DNA of 11,427 nt from JAZLDV01 sp045614925 (GTDB taxonomy: Bacteria; Bacillota_I; Bacilli_A; Erysipelotrichales; Coprobacillaceae): assembly GCA_045614925.1 (NCBI GenBank), contig JAZLDV010000082.1, positions 1-11,427 on the forward strand, in the 5' to 3' direction. Under the pieces are notes generated by a model. It was not told the origin of the DNA, searched no databases, and was given only the letters and a program-made list of their open reading frames with translations. Positions 5,919 to 11,427 of the stretch are shown in pieces (positions within the stretch are counted from its first letter, which is position 1; every line of letters starts with the position of its first letter). A program made the position numbers and the translations under genes.

Positions 5919-7043
5919 TTATAACATCTTTTTAATATATGACATAAATTCACTTCCTGTTGATATTGAGTCATAAATAACTCTTCCTGCATCTATACAT
6001 TCCATTGCTAATTTATATTTAGATAATGTAGCATTATCAACTAAACTGTTTATTTTAGTTAATGTAGGTACAAATCCATTTTTAGTTGATAGAAGGACGG
6101 TGTTATCGAATGACCAATTATATTTTATAGTCGATTTTACTTTACCTAATTGAGTGTTTACTTTACGAACAAATAAAATAGGTATTTTTATGTCTGTGTT
6201 TATTGTCATTTCATAAACAGTGTTTAATGCAGTTAGGTATATTGGTATTAAATGTCTGTTGCAGTTCCATCCTATACCGTCTATCATTTTGGTTTGACAA
6301 TGTTGATATTCCCATTCACCAAACATTATCATATTAACAGACTCGTTATTATCGAAACCTATATACTTGTTAGTTTTTGTTTTTGTTTTTAAGTCATCAA
6401 CCTTTGTAGGTGTATGTTGTATTACTGCTGATACACCAAGAGAATGTTTGATGTAATAACATTCGCCTTGTCTTGCTTTAGCAGGGTCGAAACCAAATAA
6501 CTTGAAATATGGACAATTTTTTGAAATTGTATTTCCTAACATAAATATTTTAACATTTTCGTTAGGCGGTCTGCATATTGTAGACATACAATGTAAAAAC
6601 ATAGGTATTTCGTTCGACATATATTCATAATCAATGAACTCATCAAAAAGAATATATTTAATGTTTGTCCACGGTATTGATTTAACATTGAAAACTTCTT
6701 CAATAGATGTTACATATCCTACAATAACATCACCATCTGTACCTGTAAGATAAAAACCTTTTTGTGGGTCATATCTTATATCCGACCCAAAAGTGTCTAT
6801 AAATTCTTTTTGCATATCCTTAAATAGTTTTAACATATTCTTTTTTACTATGTGGTCGTGTCTTCTTCTAACATATGCAAAATTATATCCTTCTGCTATA
6901 GCATCTTTTATCACTGATTTTACTGCATAACTCTTTCCATCTTCTCTTTGTCCGTATATCATATAATATGTAGTATCATATACAGATAACATTCTTTTTA
7001 ATTCGGGGAGAAAATATTCTGTTGTATATTTTTTTCGTGCCAT
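5919..7043 (-). CDS. DNA packaging (encapsidation) ATPase, phi29 gp16-like
   Basis: A 374-residue ASCE-type motor ATPase that drives genomic DNA into the prohead through the connector. Walker A is GQREDGKS (residues 31-38) followed by YAVKS; Walker B is YILFDE (130-135). The segment MLGNTISKNCPYFKLF (168-183) matches the phi29 sensor-like region with its N-x-P-Y-F pattern, and Arg158 is where the phi29 arginine finger would fall by eye. It is some 40 residues longer than phi29 gp16 (332). ATG at 7043 has AGGAGG 5 nt upstream on its strand and the gene overlaps the polymerase 3' end by 46 nt. Oddly, it sits at the end of the leftward replication operon rather than in the late operon as in phi29, so its timing may be early or set by read-through. 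Confidence 0.93.
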   Translation of the reverse strand: MARKKYTTEYFLPELKRMLSVYDTTYYMIYGQREDGKSYAVKSVIKDAIAEGYNFAYVRRRHDHIVKKNMLKLFKDMQKEFIDTFGSDIRYDPQKGFYLTGTDGDVIVGYVTSIEEVFNVKSIPWTNIKYILFDEFIDYEYMSNEIPMFLHCMSTICRPPNENVKIFMLGNTISKNCPYFKLFGFDPAKARQGECYYIKHSLGVSAVIQHTPTKVDDLKTKTKTNKYIGFDNNESVNMIMFGEWEYQHCQTKMIDGIGWNCNRHLIPIYLTALNTVYEMTINTDIKIPILFVRKVNTQLGKVKSTIKYNWSFDNTVLLSTKNGFVPTLTKINSLVDNATLSKYKLAMECIDAGRVIYDSISTGSEFMSYIKKML

Positions 7044-8959
7044 AATTGCCTCCTTTGGTTAATATAAACTATATCTGATTTTGTCATTTCAAGTGTGTAA
7101 TCCACTTCAAACAGTGCTATTCCACCACAACCTAAATCATCGGTTTCTTCTTCATTTATAACCTCATCTTCTACCATATCTATACATTTACCATTGTATA
7201 TATATCTTTTAGCAAGTTTACAATTTTTATATGTACTGCCTAAAGAAAACTCATCAAAAGATGATATTTGTGTAGACTTCGGAAGACCTGCCACTGTAAA
7301 GTGAAAAACATCGTCTTTCATATAGCCGTATTTTTTAGCGCCATATGTTATAAATGAAGAGTATGGTGTTTCTTCTTCAAATCTATTAAAGTCCTTCAAG
7401 TATGGTAAGTGCCTTACGGACTCATCAATATAAGAGTTTAAGTCGTCGAATGTTTTGCCGTTGTCTATAAATTTAATTGAGTCGGTGTCACAATAAACAA
7501 AATTATTCGGGCAGTTATGAGCAATATTTCTCACCAAATCATAACGAGAATAAGATGTTATCATTATTCCGTAAATGAAGTTTCTGCCTAAATGTTTATT
7601 AGGGATATATTTGTAAGGTTTAACAATTTCTTTCCACATAAAGTTTTCATCAACTGTGTACTCTGACGGAATTAGTTTCTGAACCATCATACCATAAATT
7701 CCGTTAAGTTTAGCCTTGCTTTCCATATATTCCCTATTACACTCTTTCCATTCTGTAGATGTGTCACCTAATCTCTTTTCTATATCTTTAAGTTTCTTTC
7801 CTAATTCATATTTAGGTTTTGCATATTTACATATTAACTTAAAGAAGTGTTTTGGTAACATTGAATAATTGTCCATAGGGTAAAACTCTAAAAACTCCAC
7901 TGATTTATACTTATAGACTATGTTTATTGCTTCAAAGTCTATGTTGGTTATGTATAACTCGCACATTTTACAGTTTATTATTTTACCATTAAAGATATCG
8001 GCAAAGACATAATCTGTATAAGTGTTTGTAGATGTTGATAGAAAACCCCAATCATAATTTGATATCAAATCGTTTAATCTTATCTTTGCTATCCAAAACT
8101 TATGAGATTTATACTCATCTTGTGTAAACTCGTACATTCTTCTAATAGTATAAGGGAATTGTTCAGTAAGCATTACAGAGGGGTATTTACTCTTCTCGTC
8201 AAAGCACCGTATCTTTACATTATCTAATAATTGATTTGTATAACGAGGATTTGACATTGTTAATCCACCTCTAAAAGACTTTACCATAGCATCAAAACAG
8301 TCTTCGGGTGGCATATAATCCCAACCTACTATATCGTTATTGTCTATTAAGTCCTTTAAGTCTCTACGAACTCTTCCCGTTGAAGTATAGGGGATATTGC
8401 ATAACATACGATATTGTGTTAATTCATTTAATATATAAGGAACTAATATATCGTTATCTCTTTCGCAGTAATCCCACTCTTCTTTTAATACTGTATCTTC
8501 GGGGTAAATAGTACGGTAATCACAGTCACCTTTAGGAAAATTATACATATCACCTATCTTTCGGAGAGATAATTTGGATAGTTGATATGTGCACCTAAAG
8601 TCTATGCGAAGTCCTTCTACTTCCCCTTGAATTACTGAATGTGACGAGTTACAAATAAATCTTTTAGGTTTGCCTATATTTTTAATAAGGAAGTCAAACT
8701 CAAATGATAGGTTGTGAACATAGCATAAAAGTTTGACATTCCTAACTCTTATAGATAAATCTGTATAATAGTTTTTTAACTCTTCCCACTTTCTAAACTT
8801 TAACGAAGATATACATTCACCTTTTATATTCCAAAGTTTAGTTACTCCGTAGGAAAGCCAAGTCTTGACGGGTATTTCCTTCTGTAACTGTTCGGAATAT
8901 CCTAATTCTTTTGAGGTTTCTATATCTAAAGTTAAAAAATAGAAGTTAGATGTCGCCAT
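6998..8959 (-). CDS. Protein-primed DNA polymerase, family B
   Basis: A 653-residue phi29-type replicative polymerase with 3'-5' exonuclease; it copies linear DNA from a terminal-protein primer. ExoI is DIET (D12, E14), ExoII is HNLSFEFDF (82-90, with Glu87 where phi29 has its ExoII Asp and Asp89 close by), and ExoIII is YCERD (Y164, D168). Motif A is DEKSKYPS (D254), motif B KAKLNGIYG (415-423), motif C YCDTDS (D491, D493), and KKY (542-544) is the KxY motif. The 154 residues between motifs A and B leave room for the TPR1 insertion, and the spacing from B to C matches phi29, consistent with TPR2. It starts 3 nt after the preceding gene, with GAGGGA upstream. Candidate terminal-protein gene lies directly upstream, as in phi29. 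Confidence 0.97.
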   Translation of the reverse strand: MATSNFYFLTLDIETSKELGYSEQLQKEIPVKTWLSYGVTKLWNIKGECISSLKFRKWEELKNYYTDLSIRVRNVKLLCYVHNLSFEFDFLIKNIGKPKRFICNSSHSVIQGEVEGLRIDFRCTYQLSKLSLRKIGDMYNFPKGDCDYRTIYPEDTVLKEEWDYCERDNDILVPYILNELTQYRMLCNIPYTSTGRVRRDLKDLIDNNDIVGWDYMPPEDCFDAMVKSFRGGLTMSNPRYTNQLLDNVKIRCFDEKSKYPSVMLTEQFPYTIRRMYEFTQDEYKSHKFWIAKIRLNDLISNYDWGFLSTSTNTYTDYVFADIFNGKIINCKMCELYITNIDFEAINIVYKYKSVEFLEFYPMDNYSMLPKHFFKLICKYAKPKYELGKKLKDIEKRLGDTSTEWKECNREYMESKAKLNGIYGMMVQKLIPSEYTVDENFMWKEIVKPYKYIPNKHLGRNFIYGIMITSYSRYDLVRNIAHNCPNNFVYCDTDSIKFIDNGKTFDDLNSYIDESVRHLPYLKDFNRFEEETPYSSFITYGAKKYGYMKDDVFHFTVAGLPKSTQISSFDEFSLGSTYKNCKLAKRYIYNGKCIDMVEDEVINEEETDDLGCGGIALFEVDYTLEMTKSDIVYINQRRQLWHEKNIQQNIFSPN

Positions 8960-8962
8960 TAT

Positions 8963-9481
8963 TTATCCCTCGTCTAATAAGTTGTATTTATCGAGAAGTG
9001 CTTCAATAATCTGTTCGCTTGAGTAACGCTCTCTTGTATCTCTGTCTGTCATCATTTTGCCCATCTCTTGCATAAACTTTATTTTATTTATTCTGGACAT
9101 ATTAGTAAATTTGTCATACTCATATTCAGAAAAATAACCGTGTTCAAATAATGTTGATGCTGTTGCGTCAGCAGTAGATGAGGCGTTTTTATATACATTT
9201 CTAATATAAGTCTGTTGATAAAACCCTTTTTTATTATCTAATAAATCGGAAATAGTTTGTTTATATATTTCAAATGGTAATTGCTCGCCCTTATTAGATA
9301 TCATATACTGTCTATTTGCTTCTCGATAATCCATTATCTCTCCTTCTCTTGAAGAGTTTTTAGGAAAAATCACTATTTTAAATATATCAAACTCACTTTT
9401 AAGCGTTGGTGCTTGAATTTCTAATTCGTCCCTTAATTTTATTATTCTTTCGTTTAATGCTGTTATTTTATTTTTTGCCAT
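8963..9481 (-). CDS. Candidate terminal protein (DNA replication primer)
   Basis: A 172-residue protein starting at ATG 9481; a GTG at 9490 is in frame but lies inside the ribosome site AGGAGGTG (9488-9495), so the ATG is preferred. It is highly charged and mainly helical, with a possible coiled region at 7-23. The gene immediately upstream of a protein-primed polymerase is the terminal protein in phi29 and relatives. From memory, the C-terminal half (from about residue 92, TYIRNVYKN) can be laid without gaps along the phi29 terminal protein priming domain, with similar helix layout. A priming hydroxyl would then lie in the loop at 145-155 (Thr145, Thr149, Tyr153, Ser154 or Ser155). It is much shorter than phi29 gp3 (266 residues), apparently lacking most of the N-terminal domain. 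Function rests mostly on synteny. Confidence 0.6.
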   Translation of the reverse strand: MAKNKITALNERIIKLRDELEIQAPTLKSEFDIFKIVIFPKNSSREGEIMDYREANRQYMISNKGEQLPFEIYKQTISDLLDNKKGFYQQTYIRNVYKNASSTADATASTLFEHGYFSEYEYDKFTNMSRINKIKFMQEMGKMMTDRDTRERYSSEQIIEALLDKYNLLDEG

Positions 9482-9507
9482 TATATACACCTCCTATAAA
9501 TTTAAAA

Positions 9508-9531
9508 AAGAGCCCCATTTAAGAGGCTCTT
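9508..9531 (-). terminator. Rho-independent terminator/attenuator after SSB gene
   Basis: On the minus strand AAGAGCC pairs with GGCTCTT (plus positions 9525-9531 and 9508-9514) across a 10-nt loop, and the stem runs straight into a T-rich tail ending in AAATTT. It sits 7 nt after the SSB stop and about 27 nt before the terminal-protein start. It probably ends most early transcripts after SSB and lets limited read-through supply terminal protein, polymerase and ATPase. Confidence 0.8.
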
Positions 9532-9537
9532 GAATAA

Positions 9538-9900
9538 TTAAAACGGCAATTCTTCTGTATCAGAGTCGTCATCGTCATTATCATCGGACTCTTCTTCGTC
9601 GTCATCATTATTTGCATTAGTGTCATTAACGAGAAGCACTTTAGTAAACTCATATGCACCAGAAAGAGCACCCTTTTCGTTAACTGCGGGAACAATAGAC
9701 TTAAATATCTTAATATTGTTCTTCTCTACAACGAGTTTCTTCTTACCACTCTTGAGGGTGGTGGGGGGGGAGGGGGGTGTAAACTCTTTACTGAAAATCA
9801 AATCTACATCGAATTTCTTACCTGACTTATTGGTAAACTCGATTTTTCTATTGGTGTAATCACCATTTTTTTCTTCCTTGTAAATAATTGAAATAGACAT
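9538..9900 (-). CDS. Single-stranded DNA-binding protein (phi29 p5-like)
   Basis: A 120-residue protein that should coat displaced single strands during protein-primed replication. The start is ATG 9900, preceded by AAAAAGGAGA; an open extension to a GTG at 9975 has no ribosome site and runs through a hairpin. The body is strand-rich with Lys/Asn; residues 41-46 (TPPSPP) form a proline linker encoded by long C-runs; the tail (95-120) is almost entirely Asp/Glu and ends EELPF, much like the acidic DDDIPF tip by which cellular SSBs recruit partners. Size is near phi29 p5 (124). Position upstream of terminal protein and polymerase fits the phi29 order. It is the best SSB candidate, though no OB-fold motif can be verified by eye. 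Confidence 0.7.
   Translation of the reverse strand: MSISIIYKEEKNGDYTNRKIEFTNKSGKKFDVDLIFSKEFTPPSPPTTLKSGKKKLVVEKNNIKIFKSIVPAVNEKGALSGAYEFTKVLLVNDTNANNDDDEEESDDNDDDDSDTEELPF
9755..9777 (+). other. G-rich tract with G-quadruplex potential
   Basis: Within AT-rich DNA the plus strand has GGG (9755-9757), eight G (9763-9770) and six G (9772-9777), enough for four G-tracts with short loops. The coding (minus) strand is C-rich and encodes the SSB proline linker TPPSPP. Homopolymers of this length are prone to replication slippage and sequencing error. Confidence 0.6.
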
Positions 9901-9954
9901 TTTTAAAATCTCCTTTTTGTTAATTTTGATAATTGTAATGAATTGTTTACTTAT

Positions 9955-10071
9955 AACCGCTTCAAGCCTTGCCACACCTCAAGGCTTTAGTGGTCTTGCT
10001 TAAAATGGTAGATATATTAATATCGTTGTGCCCGTTTTATAGAACTTATCGCGCTCTATTTTAAAGCGGTT
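9955..10071 (-). other. Structured intergenic region upstream of SSB gene
   Basis: The 275-nt gap between the SSB start (9900) and the 104-aa gene (10176) holds no convincing gene. AACCGCTT (9955-9962) and AAGCGGTT (10064-10071) can pair and enclose a strong hairpin AAGCCTTG/CAAGGCTT (9964-9971, 9980-9987) plus a weak GATAT/ATATC (10011-10015, 10020-10024). Further right, ATGGTGTA/TACACCAT (10130-10137, 10150-10157) forms another hairpin. A longer-range 9-nt pair links 10019-10027 with 10162-10170. No clear promoter with both boxes is seen. This may be a regulatory leader for SSB, a processing site or a small RNA. Confidence 0.4.
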
Positions 10072-10175
10072 GATAGTGTGTTTACATTTGGTATATACTA
10101 ATATAGTCAATTTCTTTTTGAATAGGCTTATGGTGTATACCCTATGCTTTACACCATTTATAACGATATTTTTCA

Positions 10176-10490
10176 TTACTCAAGATAATCTGTAGTAATG
10201 TCAGTAACTTCGAGTTGCTCGCAGAGTTTGTCCCATTCCTCGCGCTTCATACCCTCAAGAACGGCTTCAACCTTGTTAAGATTTACGGGGATATAAGTTG
10301 TTGTGCGAGTACCCTCTTTTCTATCAACTCTACCAAGAGCCTTTACAGCCTCGTCAATGTTGTTTGCTCTCACCTTGATAGTGCGGTTAGATTTGCCCGT
10401 AAAGTCGGACATAAGACGAGCCTCGAAAGTAAACACCTTGACAGTTTGTGTCTTGTAATCGTTGATATTGAAATTTCTCTTGTTATCCAT
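10176..10490 (-). CDS. Early protein of unknown function (possible p6 analogue)
   Basis: A 104-residue soluble protein starting at ATG 10490 after AAGGAG. It has a polar N-terminus (1-15), a strand-rich centre with TFEARLMSDFTGKSNRTIKV (about 21-40), a short helix NIDEAVKALGRV and an acidic C-terminus with EEWDKLCEQLEV. GC content and codon use are richer than the neighbouring polymerase, hinting at high expression. phi29 p6, the abundant histone-like double-strand DNA-binding protein that opens the origins, has the same length and is also early, but I see no convincing sequence match. Position upstream of SSB suits a replication accessory or regulator. Confidence 0.75.
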   Translation of the reverse strand: MDNKRNFNINDYKTQTVKVFTFEARLMSDFTGKSNRTIKVRANNIDEAVKALGRVDRKEGTRTTTYIPVNLNKVEAVLEGMKREEWDKLCEQLEVTDITTDYLE

Positions 10491-10536
10491 TGTTTAAACT
10501 CCTTATTAATTAAAATTAGTGTTTTTTGGTGTGGTT

Positions 10537-10562
10537 GCATAATGCTTTAATGATAAGGCGGT
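10537..10562 (+). repeat. 26-nt inverted repeat, copy 1
   Basis: This copy begins GCATAATGCTTTA and ends ATAAGGCGGT. It matches the minus strand of 10887-10912 at 24 of 26 positions. It lies between the 97-aa gene and the 104-aa gene and, with its partner, flanks the 97-aa gene exactly. Confidence 0.85.
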
Positions 10563-10578
10563 TATTTTCCTTTCGTAT

Positions 10579-10872
10579 TTAATTAATAAACCAAGAGCGC
10601 ACTTTTACATTGTTTAATTCGTGTGTTTCTTTACACTCTCTTATAATTTGTGACATACACAACAAAATTTCATTATACACTATCTCGTTATTATAATCAT
10701 CTTTAAGGACTTCTTTTATTGCTATTGGTAGCCACTCGAGAATGAATGAATAAGTTGTCTTGCGGTCTATAAACACCTCAATATCTTCATCACCACTATC
10801 AATATATATAACTCTTTGAACCTCTATTATGTTATTATCTTCACTATATCTCGCAGTATATCTTCCTAACAT
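10579..10872 (-). CDS. Hypothetical early protein flanked by inverted repeats
   Basis: A 97-residue acidic protein, first gene of the leftward early operon. It starts at ATG 10872 with only a modest ribosome site (AAGGT about 8 nt upstream). The first half is strand-like (EVQRVIYIDSGDEDIEVFID) and the second helical (ILEWLPIAIKEVLKDD to CMSQIIRECKE). No family is recognised and no HTH or membrane segment is evident. Being first after the early promoter, it could be a host-takeover protein or a transcription regulator. The two inverted repeat copies lie 14 nt before its start and 16 nt after its stop, so its mRNA would form the loop of a long stem. Confidence 0.65.
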   Translation of the reverse strand: MLGRYTARYSEDNNIIEVQRVIYIDSGDEDIEVFIDRKTTYSFILEWLPIAIKEVLKDDYNNEIVYNEILLCMSQIIRECKETHELNNVKVRSWFIN

Positions 10873-10886
10873 ATATAATTACCTTG

Positions 10887-10912
10887 ACCGCCTTATTACT
10901 AAAGCATTATGC
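10887..10912 (-). repeat. 26-nt inverted repeat, copy 2
   Basis: Read on the minus strand this copy begins GCATAATGCTTTA and ends ATAAGGCGGT, differing from copy 1 at two central bases. Its distal end is 14 nt upstream of the start of the 97-aa gene, close to the ribosome site, so pairing with copy 1 in RNA could affect translation. Confidence 0.85.
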
Positions 10913-10915
10913 TTG

Positions 10916-11253
10916 TTCGGTTCATAGCCCCGAAAACTGACTGACATTAAACCAAGTTAATCTTTGGTGCGATACATTCAAGAGTGTCACTGAAGAGTGA
11001 CTTCTACACCGAAGCGGTGTATCCAACAAGAAGCGTTAACAACGGAACTTTTGCAGACCGTCACTGCTTTGCAACCTACTTAAGACACGCCGGCGCACGC
11101 GCGATAAGTGACAACGGCTTTTCACCTTTTAGGTACTCCCTAAAAGCCGTAAAAATGGGCATTGCCTTTCTTGATAACCACAAGGCAAGAAACTGACCGC
11201 AGAGCGGTATATTCGGAATAGTGACCGCTGAAAATCCGTCTGCTTGATTAAGT
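10916..11253 (-). ncRNA. Highly structured early leader; packaging RNA candidate
   Basis: This region lies between the early promoter and the first early gene and contains many hairpins. In plus coordinates: TTCGG/CCGAA (10916-10934), ACCAA/TTGGT (10951-10968), GTCACT/AGTGAC with a 4-nt loop (10986-11001), TACACCG/CGGTGTA with a 3-nt loop (11005-11021) inside CTTC/GAAG, GCAG/CTGC (11053-11067), ACTTA/TAAGT (11078-11109), ACGGC/GCCGT enclosing TTTTAGG/CCTAAAA (11114-11150), TTGCCTT/AAGGCAA (11162-11188) and ACCGC/GCGGT (11196-11208). It is clearly GC-richer than its surroundings. phi29 pRNA is likewise made from the genome end in the early direction, and the gp16-type ATPase present here would need one. 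Exact ends are unknown, and a plus-strand open frame also crosses the region. Confidence 0.45.
10984..11196 (+). CDS. Doubtful small open frame across the structured leader
   Basis: A 70-codon frame opens at GTG 10984 and ends with TGA at 11194-11196. The product looks plausible as a protein (for example SPFRYSLKAVKMGIAFLDNH near its end), has GC-ending codons unlike the neighbouring genes, and resembles nothing I can name. Against it: no ribosome site, a GTG start, no plus-strand promoter in view, opposite orientation to the early operon, and near-total overlap with back-to-back hairpins that suggest the strand is transcribed as RNA the other way. If real it would be a recent acquisition. 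Confidence 0.25.
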   Translation: MSLKSDFYTEAVYPTRSVNNGTFADRHCFATYLRHAGARAISDNGFSPFRYSLKAVKMGIAFLDNHKARN

Positions 11254-11260
11254 CTATCTT

Positions 11261-11289
11261 ATTATAGCATATTTTTTCGCACTTGTCAA
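11261..11289 (-). promoter_or_regulatory. Early-operon promoter, perfect consensus
   Basis: On the minus strand TTGACA (11284-11289) and TATAAT (11261-11266) are spaced by exactly 17 bp, with TGC just before the -10 box. This is full sigma-70/sigma-A consensus with an extended -10. Transcription should begin near 11254 and run left through the structured leader into the early and replication genes. Confidence 0.92.
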
Positions 11290-11299
11290 TAAAAACTTT

Positions 11300-11370
11300 G
11301 TATAAAATTGTACTTTTGTATAATTTAATGCACTAAAAAAGTATAAAATAATATCTTAAATGTATAAAAT
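11300..11370. repeat. Iterated GTATAAAAT repeats upstream of early promoter
   Basis: GTATAAAAT occurs at 11300-11308, 11341-11349 and 11362-11370, and a variant GTATAATTT at 11318-11326. Starts are 18, 23 and 21 bp apart, roughly two helical turns. The cluster lies between the early promoter and the right edge. It could be an operator array, a p6-like nucleation site or part of the replication origin; simple AT-rich composition is the null explanation. I see no gene in 11290-11427. Confidence 0.5.
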
Positions 11371-11427
11371 CGTGCGCGACAGAAAAAATGGTAAAAATTT
11401 GAAGTTTATATGTACACCTATGTTATA

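Noticed and set aside
9538..9975. Longer SSB starting at GTG 9975
   Set aside because: No ribosome site and it runs through the 9964-9987 hairpin; ATG 9900 has AAAAAGGAGA upstream.
9955..10175. Separate promoter for the SSB gene (minus-strand TTGACT near 10109, or TTTAAA...TATAAA near 10063-10035)
   Set aside because: TTGACT lacks a -10 box at proper spacing, and the second pair has a poor -35; neither is strong enough to call.
10916..11229. CRISPR-like array or tandem repeat from the repeated AGTGAC motifs
   Set aside because: The repeated units are only six bases and the intervening sequences show no regular repeat-spacer structure.

Overview
The window looks like a near-complete small phi29-like (Picovirinae/Salasmaviridae-type) podophage of a Gram-positive host. 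Support comes from family motifs plus gene order: a type-B protein-primed DNA polymerase with all exonuclease and polymerase motifs, a gp16-type packaging ATPase, an SSB-like protein, a candidate terminal protein, a major capsid protein, a gp9-type tail knob protein, a gp10-type connector and a gp11-type lower collar. Strong AGGAGG ribosome sites, AT-rich DNA and UGA used as a stop point to a Firmicutes host, plausibly a gut Clostridia member; the host is inference.

Layout. Positions 1-245 hold an extended -10 promoter and a structured leader. The rightward late operon (246-5880) encodes capsid, a capsid extension in the -1 frame, a small membrane protein, tail knob, connector and lower collar. 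A bidirectional terminator lies at 5888-5911. The leftward early operon (10872 down to 5919) encodes, in transcription order, an unknown 97-aa protein, a 104-aa protein (possible p6 analogue), SSB, an internal terminator, candidate terminal protein, polymerase and packaging ATPase. It is driven by a perfect-consensus promoter at 11261-11289, followed by about 380 nt of densely folded leader. The two operons start at opposite ends and converge, so this is two inward-pointing transcription units rather than the phi29 plan.

How it works together. Terminal protein primes the polymerase at the genome ends, SSB (and perhaps the 104-aa protein) coats replicating DNA, and the ATPase packages DNA through the connector into the capsid. 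Collar and knob then complete the short tail. phi29-type ATPases need a packaging RNA; the structured early leader at the right end is the best place for it. No scaffold, endolysin, tail lysozyme or appendage gene is visible, so either the genome continues beyond the window or this is a very reduced phage with unusual lysis.

Most interesting: an in-phase slippery heptamer (A AAT TTT, 1289-1295) one codon before the capsid stop. A -1 slip there opens 141 further codons with no usable start of their own, predicting a minor 491-residue capsid form with a C-terminal domain where phi29 gp8 carries its Ig-like domain. Also notable are a 26-nt inverted repeat around the 97-aa gene, the folded right-end leader, and a 16-bp perfect palindrome over the capsid start codon.
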